From contig NZ_LT707059.1 of assembly GCF_900155735.1 (NCBI RefSeq), forward strand, positions 530,171 to 588,093: a stretch of 57,923 nucleotides of DNA, written 5' to 3'. This stretch comes from Intestinibacillus massiliensis (lineage in GTDB: Bacteria > Bacillota > Clostridia > Oscillospirales > Butyricicoccaceae). Below the pieces are notes generated by a model that saw only the letters and a program-made list of their open reading frames with translations, ran no database searches and was not told the origin of the DNA. The stretch's first letter is position 1. Every line of letters begins with the position of its first letter. A program made the translations under genes and the position numbers. Positions 16,868 through 25,570 of this stretch are shown one piece after another.

Positions 16868-17431
16868 ATGATATCCGCAGGTGAGTTCAGAAACGGTGTA
16901 ACCTTTGAAATGGACGGCCAGGTTCTGCAGGTTGTCGAGTTCCAGCACGTAAAGCCCGGCAAGGGCGCGGCTTTCGTCCGTGTCAAGATGAAAAACGTAA
17001 TTACCGGCGCGGTGACCGAGCGTAGCTTCAACCCGACCGATAAGTACGAGCCGGCTTATGTCGACCGCCGCGAAATGCAGTACCTCTATGCTGACGGCGA
17101 CCTGTTTTATTTTATGGATACGGAAACCTATGAGCAGCTGCCGATCAACAAGTCTACGCTGGGTGACGACTTCCGCTTTGTCACCGAGAATATGACGGTA
17201 AAGGTCCTGTCCTATAAGGGCAGCGTTTTTGCGGTAGAACCCCCGCTGTTTGTCGAGCTGGAGATCACGGAAACTGATCCGGGCTTCAAGGGTAATACCG
17301 CGACGAACACCCTGAAGCCTGCGGTCGTTGAGACTGGCGCAACCGTACAGGTACCGCTGTTTATTGAGCAGGGCGACAAGATCAAGATTGATACCCGTAC
17401 CGGTGAATACCTGGAGCGCGCGAAGGGCTAA
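16868..17431 (+). CDS. efp: Elongation factor P
   Basis: Ribosome-binding factor that relieves stalling at polyproline stretches. 187 residues with three OB/KOW-like beta domains. The conserved tip lysine is Lys32 in [12 protein letters not shown]. Other motifs: [22 protein letters not shown] and the C-terminal [21 protein letters not shown] 16868 is chosen because TTGGAGG precedes it; the upstream frame extension to 16823 has no ribosome site. The next gene follows after 59 bp. Confidence 0.97.
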   Translation: MISAGEFRNGVTFEMDGQVLQVVEFQHVKPGKGAAFVRVKMKNVITGAVTERSFNPTDKYEPAYVDRREMQYLYADGDLFYFMDTETYEQLPINKSTLGDDFRFVTENMTVKVLSYKGSVFAVEPPLFVELEITETDPGFKGNTATNTLKPAVVETGATVQVPLFIEQGDKIKIDTRTGEYLERAKG

Positions 17432-17490
17432 AGCCGCCGGGGATTAATATTTAAGACGATGTCTTCACTTTTTATGAGGAGGGTACTGAA

Positions 17491-17922
17491 ATGACAGTTA
17501 CCGAACGTGTGGCCTATTTGAAGGGGCTTTTCGAGGGCCTTGGGATTAGCACTGAAGAAAAGGAAGGCAAGCTCTTAAAGGGAATGCTGGAAGCGATGGA
17601 AGCCCTTGCGGAATCCGTTACCGACCTTGAACAGCGTAATGCCGATTTATTGGACGAGCTTGACGAGGTGTATGAGGAATTGTCCGCCCTGGAGGACGAA
17701 CTGATCGACGAAGACGAGGATTTGGACTCGGAGGAATTGGATTTCGACCCGGACGAAGACCTCTACCAGGTCATTTGCCCGACCTGCGAAGAAAGCATTT
17801 TTATTGACGAAGGCACTTTGGCGGAAGGCAGTATCCAATGCCCGGCTTGCGGCGAAGAATTGGAATTCGACCTTTCCGGACTGGAAGAGGACGAGGCTGC
17901 TGAAGACAAGGAAGAAGAATAA
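17491..17922 (+). CDS. CD1247-domain zinc-ribbon protein
   Basis: Acidic 143-residue protein. Residues 1-60 form the helical CD1247-type N-terminal domain (TERVAYLKGLFEGLGI, then EQRNADLLDELDEVYEELSA, probably coiled-coil), the middle is an Asp/Glu run, and residues 90-125 form a zinc ribbon with two CxxC pairs (ICPTCEE and QCPACGEE), ending in an acidic tail. GAGGAGG precedes ATG 17491. It follows efp closely in Clostridia and here; molecular role is unknown. Confidence 0.85.
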   Translation: MTVTERVAYLKGLFEGLGISTEEKEGKLLKGMLEAMEALAESVTDLEQRNADLLDELDEVYEELSALEDELIDEDEDLDSEELDFDPDEDLYQVICPTCEESIFIDEGTLAEGSIQCPACGEELEFDLSGLEEDEAAEDKEEE

Positions 17923-17931
17923 AATAGTAAA

Positions 17932-17968
17932 AAAGAAGCCTGCGGCAACGCCGCAGGCTTCTTTTTAT
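17932..17968 (+). terminator. Intrinsic terminator of the efp/CD1247 unit
   Basis: A 15-bp perfect stem (17932-17946 with 17950-17964), 3-nt loop, T-rich on the right and A-rich on the left. Confidence 0.92.
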
Positions 17969-17984
17969 TTTAGCAGGGAAGGAA

Positions 17985-18020
17985 AGCGAAGGTGCGCGGC
18001 TTGCACCGCGCACCTTCGCT
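17985..18020 (-). terminator. Hairpin after the solute-binding-protein gene
   Basis: A 15-bp perfect inverted repeat (17985-17999 with 18006-18020). On the minus strand it is followed by TTCC-rich sequence rather than a clean T-run, so terminator strength is uncertain; the neighbouring A/T-flanked hairpin may act as backup. Confidence 0.6.
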
Positions 18021-18049
18021 GAAGAAAGATGAGAAGAAGTAAGATTAGA

Positions 18050-19096
18050 TTAGCCGCTATAGTAATCGCTGACATTATCCTTGGTGATCGGCTCAAAGGG
18101 GATCCAAAGGATGTTGCCGTCCGCGCCGTCAACAGGCTCGCCTTTGCACATCGCTTCGATGCAGGTGATCGCGCCTTCGCCCTGGCCGACAGGGTTCTGG
18201 AATACGGTAAACGCCATGTCGCCGTCCTGGATTGCCTTACAGCCGGTCGCGCCGCCGTCGATGCCGACGATCGGGACGGTTACTTCGCCGCTGGCTGCCT
18301 TAATGGCTTCGATGCAGCCAAGCGCCATATCGTCTGCGTTACATACGATGAAATCAAATTTCTTGTTGGCATCGCCGAGTACCTGGGTCATCTTATCCAT
18401 TGCCTTTGCACGGTCAAAGTCCGCGGTATCCTCGAATACCCAGTTGACTTTGATGCCGCCGTCTTCCAGCGCCTTCTTGGCATAATCGGTACGTGCGACC
18501 GTATGGGACAGGCCCAGCGTGCCCATGATCATGATGCCGTTTGCTTCGGTCTTGCCCTGATCCTTAAAATACTTGGCAAGGTATTCGCCCTGCATCGTAC
18601 CAGCGTCGCTTTCACGGGAACCGCAGTACATAACATTGTCTTTTAGGACCGATTCATCGGAGGGGAGGCGGTTTACAAACACGACCTTCATATCGCCGGC
18701 CAGGTCGACGATTTCAGGCGCGCTGTCGGTATTGACGAGGTTTACAATCACAGCGTCGTAGCCACCGGCAGCGCAGGTCTGTACGTGGCCGAGCTGTGCG
18801 GAAATATCATTGTTTGCATCAAACGTTGTCAGGTCAACATTGCCAGCTTCCTTGGCAGCTTCGACGGTTGCGGTTTCCAGCGTGGAGAGGAACTGGTCGC
18901 GGCATGCCATGGAAATCGCGACTTTCAGCTTATCGCCGCTATTGCCCTTATCCGCTGCCGGGTTAGAATCCGCGCTCGAACCGGCGTCCGGTGTTTTGGT
19001 ATCAGCAGGGGGTGTGTCGCCGCCGCCACCGCAGCCAGCGAGCGAACCCAGTAACATCATACCTGCCAAACCCATTGCAATTAATTTCTTTTTCAT
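18050..19096 (-). CDS. Sugar-type ABC transporter substrate-binding lipoprotein
   Basis: Extracellular lipoprotein of 348 residues with lipobox LAGC (Cys22), then a Gly/Asp/Pro/Ser linker and a Peripla_BP_4 fold (KVAISMACRDQFLST, ANNDISAQLGHVQTCAAGGYDAVIVN, VGIDGGATGCKAIQ). Proteins of this group bind inositol, ribose or related sugars. It is the last gene of a four-gene leftward operon; no permease or ATPase gene follows, so its transporter must be elsewhere or it works as a sensor. GGAGAG precedes ATG 19096. Confidence 0.9.
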   Translation of the reverse strand: MKKKLIAMGLAGMMLLGSLAGCGGGGDTPPADTKTPDAGSSADSNPAADKGNSGDKLKVAISMACRDQFLSTLETATVEAAKEAGNVDLTTFDANNDISAQLGHVQTCAAGGYDAVIVNLVNTDSAPEIVDLAGDMKVVFVNRLPSDESVLKDNVMYCGSRESDAGTMQGEYLAKYFKDQGKTEANGIMIMGTLGLSHTVARTDYAKKALEDGGIKVNWVFEDTADFDRAKAMDKMTQVLGDANKKFDFIVCNADDMALGCIEAIKAASGEVTVPIVGIDGGATGCKAIQDGDMAFTVFQNPVGQGEGAITCIEAMCKGEPVDGADGNILWIPFEPITKDNVSDYYSG

Positions 19097-19121
19097 ACTA
19101 CTCTCTCCTTACAGTCTTTAA

Positions 19122-20138
19122 TTAATCCATCGGCAGCATTTCGTTCTTCAGGAATGACTCCTTGCAACGGAATGCGATTCTGGTGCTGTTGGTGCCGTCT
19201 ACGACGTCCGGGGAAGCCGGGCGGCCGGTCTGTACGCAGTCGCAGAACTCTTCCAGTTCGGTGATGTACGCATCGTGCCAGCGGCTGACGAAGTCCTGGT
19301 AGCACTCGCGGCATACGCCGTGCTCGCTCATGACTTCCAGCATGGAATCGGTCGGGACTGCCGCGATGCGCAGGGTGCCGCGGGTACCGACGATCTCGGT
19401 CTCAACATGCGAGCCGTGCGCAGCGGCGCGGCCGGCAAAGAAAAACGCCATCGCGTCGTTCTTAAACTGCAGCATGCAGGCGACGTTGTCGCCGTCGTCC
19501 CAGTCCTTGTACTGCTTGAACTCGAAGCAGCCGCCGATCGCCCACAGGTTCTTCGGCTCGGACTCGGTCAACCAGCGCAGCAGGTCGATGTCATGGATGG
19601 ACATATCGATGAACTGGCCGCCGGAACGGGGCGCATACTCCAGGGTGCCCTGGATGATGGAGATCGGGTCCTGCGAATAGCAGCGGACGAGGATGACCTT
19701 GCCAATGTCGCCGTTCTCGATCTTCTTCTTCGCCAGGCGGTAGGAATAGTCATAGCGGCGCATGAAGCCCAGCATAAAGGTCAGGTCCGGGTGCGCGGCG
19801 ATGATCTTCTCGGCCTCGAGGCACTTCTCTACGTTCTCAGCCAGCGGCTTCTCGCAGAATACGTGCTTGCCCGCATCCATTGCGATGCGGATCATATCCA
19901 CATGGGAAGCGGTGTTCGTGATGATTGCAACAGCCTCGACTTCCGGGTTTGCGCACATCTCCTTCGGGTCGCTGTAGACAGCGGGAACCCCTAGCTCTGC
20001 AGCAACTTCCTTCGCACGGTCGAGGTTGCCGTCGCAGATCGCGACGAGCTCGGCGGCAGGGACACGGGACGCAATGTTGCAAGCGTGCTCGTAACCCAGC
20101 CGGCCAACGCCGATAATGCCGATTTTGAGCTTCTTCAT
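19122..20138 (-). CDS. Gfo/Idh/MocA-family oxidoreductase (inositol 2-dehydrogenase-like)
   Basis: NAD(P)-dependent sugar or inositol dehydrogenase, 338 residues. Rossmann start KKLKIGIIGVGRLGYEHACN, the conserved HVFCEKPLAENVEKC (Lys of EKP is catalytic), GGQFIDMSIHDIDLLRWL (His and Asp near the active site), and a beta-sheet C-terminal domain. Close in type to IolG. A GGAGG box precedes ATG 20138. It sits between a TIM-barrel isomerase and a solute-binding protein in one operon. Exact substrate is not determined. Confidence 0.88.
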   Translation of the reverse strand: MKKLKIGIIGVGRLGYEHACNIASRVPAAELVAICDGNLDRAKEVAAELGVPAVYSDPKEMCANPEVEAVAIITNTASHVDMIRIAMDAGKHVFCEKPLAENVEKCLEAEKIIAAHPDLTFMLGFMRRYDYSYRLAKKKIENGDIGKVILVRCYSQDPISIIQGTLEYAPRSGGQFIDMSIHDIDLLRWLTESEPKNLWAIGGCFEFKQYKDWDDGDNVACMLQFKNDAMAFFFAGRAAAHGSHVETEIVGTRGTLRIAAVPTDSMLEVMSEHGVCRECYQDFVSRWHDAYITELEEFCDCVQTGRPASPDVVDGTNSTRIAFRCKESFLKNEMLPMD

Positions 20139-20194
20139 GGTTCTGATCCTCCTTTAATTTCCTTCTTCATTTATCGCCCAAATTATAACGATCA

Positions 20195-21025
20195 TTAAAA
20201 GAATTGATGGCACTTTTCCGCGCCGATGCGGATGACGTCTTCCGGTTCCATTTCCCAATATTCCGGCCGGAACAGCTCAAGCGATGCGATTTCGTCGTAA
20301 CCGACGGCCTGTACAGCGTCGCATACTTCCTGTACGGGGATCACGCCGTCGCCAGGGAAGACGCGGTGGCAATGGTCGAGGATACCCAGCGGCAGGTCTT
20401 CGCAGTCGTTAATGTGGAAGACAAACAGCTTTTCCTTCGGGATTTTGCGGAGGTACCCAATATCCGCGCCCTTGTCATGTAAATAGAAGTTGATACAGTC
20501 GACAGTCAATCCCACGTCGTCGCGGCCGACCGCCTGGATGATCTCCATGGCCTGGCGCATGCTGTTGCAGCACCAACGGCGGTTGCCAATCGGCTCAAAG
20601 GAAAGCTTTACGCCATAAGGCTTTGCGACGTCGGCTAGTTCGTTTAAAACCTTGACCGAATCCTCGAGCACTTCCTTTTCATTCTTGGTCACCATATCGT
20701 CACGTACGGTCGGGACGACGATCATATAGGGGTTGCCGATTGCCTGGGCTGTTTCACAGCCGAACTTGAAGAGGTCAAGCAGTTTTTCCCAGTCGGACGG
20801 CGTGTTAAAGTTAATATTTTCGATGGAATTGAAAGCGAAAGGCTTGATATGGCTACCGGCAAAGAAGCTTTGCAGTTCCTGGATGGAATGGGAGGCGAAA
20901 TAATCCTTGAGCATATCCAGCCGCAGCTCTATGTAATCGTATCCGTATTTTTCACACAGGCGTAAATCGGTTTCCACATTGGATTTTTTCATACATGTCG
21001 CTTCGTTAAAGCCTAATTTAAGCAT
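20195..21025 (-). CDS. TIM-barrel sugar-phosphate isomerase/epimerase (IolE/IolI-like)
   Basis: AP-endonuclease-2-fold enzyme of 276 residues, a family that includes inosose isomerase/dehydratase and hydroxypyruvate isomerase. Metal-site segments are visible: KLSFEPIGNRRW, LTVDCINFYLH, VFHINDCEDLP and ASLELFRPEYWE. AAGGAGACTGCC precedes ATG 21025. Between two inositol-type dehydrogenases, a role in ketoinositol or related sugar conversion is the best inference. Confidence 0.85.
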   Translation of the reverse strand: MLKLGFNEATCMKKSNVETDLRLCEKYGYDYIELRLDMLKDYFASHSIQELQSFFAGSHIKPFAFNSIENINFNTPSDWEKLLDLFKFGCETAQAIGNPYMIVVPTVRDDMVTKNEKEVLEDSVKVLNELADVAKPYGVKLSFEPIGNRRWCCNSMRQAMEIIQAVGRDDVGLTVDCINFYLHDKGADIGYLRKIPKEKLFVFHINDCEDLPLGILDHCHRVFPGDGVIPVQEVCDAVQAVGYDEIASLELFRPEYWEMEPEDVIRIGAEKCHQFF

Positions 21026-21048
21026 TTTGGCAGTCTCCTTTGCGTATA

Positions 21049-22068
21049 TCAGACAATTTCGCTGAGCTTTACAGGGCGGCCTTCACGCAGGGATGTGTCA
21101 GCAGCCATTGCGATCATGACCGGCATCAGGCCATCCTTGCCGCCAACAGGCGTATCGGTGTTTTTGAGGATCGCGTCGGCAAAAGCGACGGCTTCCGCGA
21201 TAAAGGCGTTGTTATAGCGCTCGAGGAAGAACCAGGTCGGCTTGGCGATTTCAACGCCGTCGCCGGTGGAGATCATCGCCTGGTCGTTCAGGTCGTTTGC
21301 AACCTGAACGCAGCCCTTGTCGCAGTGTACTTCGGTACGCTGGTCGTAGCCATAATGCGCGGCACGGCTATTGTCGATCACGCCGAGCGCGCCGTTCTCA
21401 AACTTCATCATGATAATCGCGGTATCGACATCGCCATACTGGTCGTAGCCCGCGCCGGAGAGCGCCGCGCCGTACGCTGTGACCTCCGTCACTTCGCTGC
21501 CAGCCAGGTAACGCACCATGTCAAAATCGTGGATGGTCATGTCCATAAAGATGCCGCCGGAAACCTTAATGTAATCCATCGGCTGGTGGTCGGGATCACG
21601 GGAGGTGACCTTTACAATATGCGGCTTGCCCAGGCGGCCAGAGGCAACCGTGTCGTGCACCATCTTATGGTTGTGGTCAAAACGCCGCACGAAACCGACT
21701 TGCAATTTTACGCCGGCCTGTTCCACCGCAGCCAGTGCTTCGCGGATCTTATCGAGGTTCGTATCAATCGGCTTTTCACAGAAGATGTGCTTGCCGGCCT
21801 TCGCGGCGCGCATAATGAATTCCGCGTGGGTGTTGGTAGAGGAGCAGATAAAAACCGCGTCGATCAAGGGATCGGAAAAAACCTTTTCTGGGTCTTCGTA
21901 GCAAGACTGGATGCCCATGCCCTCAGCCCATGCGCGTGTGGCATCGTTCATAAACGGGTCGGCGACTGCGACGAGGTCGACGGACGGTACGGCATGCGCT
22001 AAATTTTCACCGTGCAGCTTACCGATACGGCCAGCCCCGATCAAACCGATACGTACTTTCGTTTCCAT
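21049..22068 (-). CDS. Inositol 2-dehydrogenase-like oxidoreductase
   Basis: First gene of the leftward operon, 339 residues, Gfo/Idh/MocA family. Rossmann motif KVRIGLIGAGRIGKLHGENL, catalytic KHIFCEKPIDTNLDKI, and GGIFMDMTIHDFDMVRYL match IolG-type enzymes. ATG 22068 (METKVRIG) is chosen because TTTGGAGG precedes it; an in-frame ATG at 22089 lies before that site. Paired with a second, divergent family member 1 kb downstream, suggesting oxidation at two positions or of two isomers. Confidence 0.9.
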   Translation of the reverse strand: METKVRIGLIGAGRIGKLHGENLAHAVPSVDLVAVADPFMNDATRAWAEGMGIQSCYEDPEKVFSDPLIDAVFICSSTNTHAEFIMRAAKAGKHIFCEKPIDTNLDKIREALAAVEQAGVKLQVGFVRRFDHNHKMVHDTVASGRLGKPHIVKVTSRDPDHQPMDYIKVSGGIFMDMTIHDFDMVRYLAGSEVTEVTAYGAALSGAGYDQYGDVDTAIIMMKFENGALGVIDNSRAAHYGYDQRTEVHCDKGCVQVANDLNDQAMISTGDGVEIAKPTWFFLERYNNAFIAEAVAFADAILKNTDTPVGGKDGLMPVMIAMAADTSLREGRPVKLSEIV

Positions 22069-22419
22069 GGATGAACCTCCAAAATTCATTGTTTAATTAA
22101 GATAGATTTTAAGATAATTTTTTGATGAAACAATTTTTATTAAAAATAAACAAGATACCTATACTGTTTTCGTGAACCTGTGATATAATCAACGATAGTA
22201 TAAATTGTAGTTTTTGCGCAAAACATCTGATAAAATATTGATATATTTGTAACAAATATTTATTTTATCGGTTTTGCCTAAGCGTTGTAATAATTATAGG
22301 GCAAGATCTATCACATGCGTTAGCGATTTTTTGTCCATTATTTTAATATATATGGACTTATTTTCTAATTACTGTAATTTTATTTAGGGATATTGCTTTT
22401 TATCGTTGGAGGTGTCAAA
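22069..22419. promoter_or_regulatory. Divergent control region with two palindromes
   Basis: AT-rich spacer between the dehydrogenase operon and an AraC gene. It contains a perfect 12-bp palindrome TTTTGCGCAAAA (22212-22223) and a second dyad, ATATTTG-TAA-CAAATAT (22243-22259), both plausible operators. TATAAT at 22184-22189 points toward the AraC gene, but its -35 is poor. The rest, apart from simple A/T runs, shows nothing else. Confidence 0.45.
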
Positions 22420-23304
22420 ATGGCCGGGCAGGGCAATACGACAAAACATTTACTTTATGAGCCGTTTTCTACAGGAATCCTCCCCCGATTGGACGCAACA
22501 TACCAAATTGACATGTCGCACAGCCAGCGTTACCCCCGTATGTTACACATGCACAAAAATCAACTCGAGATGTTTTATGCACATACCGGGGCGGGCCAAT
22601 ATATTGTTGACGGGCAACAATACGAGATCCAGGCGGGGGATTTCGTAATCTGCAATGCGGGGATCCTGCATGGCGAAGACCCTTTTTCAAGCAGGCAGCT
22701 TTTGTCCTATTGCTGTGCGATGACTGACGTGCATCTGCACGGCCTTGCCCCGAACCAGCTTACACTCCCGGGTGACGACCCAATTGTACATTGCGGCTCC
22801 CTTTCCGGGAAAATCGGGCAAATGATGGAACTTATATATTTGCTTGCGCAGGATAAGGAGCATATGCTTGGCACCTGCACCAGCATGTCTATATCCGTTC
22901 TCCTTTTGCTGCACCAGTTGATCCGGCAGCGCAATCAGGAGCGTACGCCGCGCCAAGCGAAGACCACGGACGCGCTGGTCAGCCATATCAAGGCCTATTT
23001 AGACGAGCATTATAATGAGAACATCTCCCTGCAGTCGCTTGGACAGGCGCTCCATATGAACCCATACTATATTTCGCATGTCTTCAAACGGGAAACCGGG
23101 TACGCGCCTTTACAATATGTCATGCACCGCCGTATGGGGGAGGCGCAGAGCCTCCTGCAAAAGACCTTGCTTCCGGTAGCGGAGGTCGCCGAGACCATTG
23201 GATATAATAACCACTGCCATTTTAACGCAATGTTTACCAAATATGTCGGCACCTCCCCTGGTCAATACCGGCGTTCGCTGATTGATGAATATATCTGGGA
23301 ATAG
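22420..23304 (+). CDS. AraC-family transcriptional regulator
   Basis: A 294-residue regulator with an N-terminal cupin-like sensor (about 35-110; QLEMFYAHTGAGQYIVDGQQ, AGDFVICNAGILHGED) and a C-terminal pair of helix-turn-helix motifs (about 195-290; ENISLQSLGQALHMNPYYIS and VAEVAETIGYNNHCHFNAMF). ATG 22420 follows GGAGGTG; an upstream ATG at 22393 is before the site. Divergent from the inositol-type operon, so it likely controls it in response to the sugar. Confidence 0.92.
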   Translation: MAGQGNTTKHLLYEPFSTGILPRLDATYQIDMSHSQRYPRMLHMHKNQLEMFYAHTGAGQYIVDGQQYEIQAGDFVICNAGILHGEDPFSSRQLLSYCCAMTDVHLHGLAPNQLTLPGDDPIVHCGSLSGKIGQMMELIYLLAQDKEHMLGTCTSMSISVLLLLHQLIRQRNQERTPRQAKTTDALVSHIKAYLDEHYNENISLQSLGQALHMNPYYISHVFKRETGYAPLQYVMHRRMGEAQSLLQKTLLPVAEVAETIGYNNHCHFNAMFTKYVGTSPGQYRRSLIDEYIWE

Positions 23305-23515
23305 AAGGGCGCGGATGTCTTGTAGCGTGAACCATCCAAAATTAGGAAGTTATATATTTTTATCGCCGATAGCATGGGGATCGCCGTACTAACCTGTAAA
23401 ATTTGAGGTTCTATTGACAAAAAGGTAGATATATTTCTTAAAATGTGATATTATAACAATAATTATAGATTGCAGGGTATCAATTTGGCTGGCAATTAGG
23501 GGAAAAAGAGGCGTT

Positions 23516-24343
23516 ATGGTTATGCAGCTTCGGACAGTTTGCGCCGTATATTTTAGCGCAACAGACACCACAAAAAAAATTGTAAAACAGATTGCCGGGG
23601 GGCTGGCGGGGGCGTTACAGCTCTCTTATCAGGAAGTGGACTTCACATTGCCGCAGGCGCGCACTACCCCCTTGGAGTTCGCGGAAGGACAGCTTATCGT
23701 TTTTGGTACGCCGGTCTATGCCGGCCGGGTGCCAAACGTCTTGTTGAAATATCTGGTGCAGACGGCTGGGAACGGCGCGCTTGCCATACCGGTGGTTGTA
23801 TATGGCAACCGTGATTATGACGACGCCTTGATCGAGTTGCGCGATTTGCTGGAAAAAAGCAATTTACATACGGTAGCCGCGGCGGCGTTTATCGGCGAGC
23901 ATTCCTTCTCCAAGACCTTGGCGGCCGGCCGGCCGGATGGGGCGGACTTTGCCGTGGCGGACCGGTTTGTGCGCGATGTGGCGGAAAAGGTCCGCGCAAT
24001 AAGCGGTATTCCGGAACCGGTTTATGTAAAGGGGACGCCGTACCCGTACCGGGGTTACTATCAGCCGCGCGACCGCAAAGGCACGCCGGTGGATATCCGC
24101 AAGGTGAAACCCTTGACCAATGAGCGGTGCGACGGCTGTAAGCTGTGCGCCGCGGTATGCCCAATGGGGTCGATTGACCCGGGGGACGTGCGGCAATATA
24201 CCGGGATTTGCATTAAATGTGGGGCATGCATCAAGAAATGCCCGCAGCAGGCGAAGTACTATGCGGATGAGGGGTATTTGTACCATCAACACGAACTGGA
24301 AGAGGGGCTGACAAGACGGGCGGAGCCTGAGCTGTTCTTGTAA
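23516..24343 (+). CDS. EFR1-type flavodoxin/4Fe-4S ferredoxin fusion
   Basis: Cytoplasmic electron-transfer protein of 275 residues. The flavodoxin-like part (about 1-150: VYFSATDTTKKIVKQIAGG, VFGTPVYAGRVPNVL) is followed by two 4Fe-4S motifs (CDGCKLCAAVCPMGS and CIKCGACIKKCPQQ). Proteins of this layout (EFR1 family) are common in anaerobic Firmicutes and move electrons between reduced ferredoxin and unknown partners. It is monocistronic with AGAGG before ATG 23516. Confidence 0.9.
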   Translation: MVMQLRTVCAVYFSATDTTKKIVKQIAGGLAGALQLSYQEVDFTLPQARTTPLEFAEGQLIVFGTPVYAGRVPNVLLKYLVQTAGNGALAIPVVVYGNRDYDDALIELRDLLEKSNLHTVAAAAFIGEHSFSKTLAAGRPDGADFAVADRFVRDVAEKVRAISGIPEPVYVKGTPYPYRGYYQPRDRKGTPVDIRKVKPLTNERCDGCKLCAAVCPMGSIDPGDVRQYTGICIKCGACIKKCPQQAKYYADEGYLYHQHELEEGLTRRAEPELFL

Positions 24344-24362
24344 GCCCGGATAGGAGCGATGT

Positions 24363-24761
24363 ATGATGAACCTTGCTGAAAAATTAAGGGATTTTGTAGG
24401 GTATGAACCCTACGAGGATGATACGTACGACACATATGAAACATATGACGCGCGCCCGGCAAAGCCATCCCGCCATGCCCGTAGGCGCGAGGTTTATGCG
24501 GAACCCGCAGCGGCGCCTGCGCCATCCATGCAGATTTCCCTGATGAAGCTGGAAAGCGCGGATGACGCGCGCTATGCGATCCAGCAGCTGGCACAGGGGG
24601 GCGCCGTCCTGTTTTCACTAGCAGGAACGCCGCGTGCGCTGTCGCGCCGTCTGCTGGACTTTGTCTGCGGCGGCCTATATGCATATGACGGTTGGGTTGA
24701 GCATGTCGCAATAGACACCTACCTGTTGCTCCCGCAGGGGATAGAGGTTTTATACGGGTAA
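24363..24761 (+). CDS. sepF: Cell division protein SepF
   Basis: FtsZ-ring anchoring protein, 132 residues. It begins with the membrane-targeting amphipathic helix MMNLAEKLRDFVGYEP, then a Tyr/Asp/Glu-rich linker, and the DUF552 globular domain at about 55-130 (ISLMKLESADDARYAIQQLAQGG). AGGAG precedes ATG 24363 (an adjacent second ATG is also possible). It is separate from the usual ylmG/divIVA cluster; it follows the EFR1 gene by 19 bp and may be cotranscribed. Confidence 0.85.
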   Translation: MMNLAEKLRDFVGYEPYEDDTYDTYETYDARPAKPSRHARRREVYAEPAAAPAPSMQISLMKLESADDARYAIQQLAQGGAVLFSLAGTPRALSRRLLDFVCGGLYAYDGWVEHVAIDTYLLLPQGIEVLYG

Positions 24762-24775
24762 ACAGGTATACGATA

Positions 24776-24813
24776 ACCGCTCCCGGACATTTGAAGTCCG
24801 GGGGCGGTTTTTG
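24776..24813 (+). terminator. Intrinsic terminator of sepF
   Basis: ACCGCTCCCGGAC pairs with GTCCGGGGGCGGT (24776-24788 with 24796-24808; one imperfect pair), then TTTTTG. Confidence 0.85.
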
Positions 24814-24974
24814 TGTTTACCGCTTCAAGGGTACCACTTACAAAAGGGCGCGCGTAAATTTGTTTAAAGTTACAGTTTTATTACAGCAAAGGGTACTTCG
24901 ACAAATTTTGCATGACAGTATGCATATAGAACGGTATGATGAGGTAGCATTTCAAATTTAGGAGGTGGCATCTT

Positions 24975-25181
24975 ATGTTCAGCGTAATTTGTAACTGCAT
25001 TGACGGTACAAAGCGTTATGGAATTAAGAGTGAGAATCTGACGGTAGCCGACATTACTGTCTCAGAAGAGCAAGCGAAGCAATTGGCAGAGCAATGCACC
25101 AGGAACCAGGTATCCGACGCGCATCTGCTCGATATTATTGAAGATTGGTTCGGCGCGCCTGTCCGTGAAGGCAATCTATGA
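24975..25181 (+). CDS. Small DUF6514-like protein, 68 aa
   Basis: Soluble 68-residue protein with the pattern YGIKSENLTVADITVSEEQ and the C-terminal HLLDIIEDWFG, which resembles the conserved clostridial DUF6514 family ending in VEDF. GGAGGTGG precedes ATG 24975. No catalytic residues are visible; function unknown. Confidence 0.65.
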   Translation: MFSVICNCIDGTKRYGIKSENLTVADITVSEEQAKQLAEQCTRNQVSDAHLLDIIEDWFGAPVREGNL

Positions 25182-25380
25182 TACGGGTAGGCGTCGTTTT
25201 CTAGGCGCGCATCCCGCGATTGGGCCGTGTCCTTTTTATCGTTTAAGGCTCTGGTACAAAAGCGTTATCACGCAGCCGCTGGCTTGCATCCTATAGCGCA
25301 TCGCCTTAAGGGCATACAGAGTATGCCGTTTCATTCAAAAGCCTCTCCCGGTGGCGGTACATCGGGACGGGCTTTTTTAT
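25182..25380 (+). ncRNA. Possible structured RNA region
   Basis: No ORF of note. Several local helices can be drawn: TTAAGGC (25242-25248) with GCCTTAA (about 25309-25315), an AGCC-GCT-GGCT loop between them, and GGCATAC-AGA-GTATGCC (25319-25335). A final hairpin with TTTTTT (25341-25380) could end a small RNA of roughly 150-200 nt. It might instead be the 3' UTR of the preceding small gene. Support is only the pairing potential. Confidence 0.35.
25341..25380 (+). terminator. Intrinsic terminator
   Basis: GCCTCTCCCG (25341-25350) pairs imperfectly with CGGGACGGGC (25363-25372), one mismatch and one G-U, followed by TTTTTT. It closes the region after the DUF6514-like gene. Confidence 0.65.
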
Positions 25381-25496
25381 TTTGCAGAAACCCACGTTGC
25401 TCCTGAGATAATACACCAGTTATTTCATGCCGTCCTAATGTAGATCGCGCAAGACAGGGGCGCGTCGACTGTGGTATACTGGGAACTGCAAGATTC

Positions 25497-25526
25497 TTGT
25501 AAGATTTACAGCAATTTTTTTGTAAG
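25497..25526 (+). promoter_or_regulatory. Candidate response-regulator site upstream of the two-component genes
   Basis: TTGTAAG occurs at 25497-25503 and 25520-25526, and the first copy is part of a perfect dyad TGTAA-GAT-TTACA (25498-25510). The spacing and position 45-70 bp before the response-regulator start suit autoregulation; the call is inference. Confidence 0.35.
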
Positions 25527-25570
25527 GGTTTCGGAATATGATATATCCAGGTTGACGGGGAGGGGTTACA

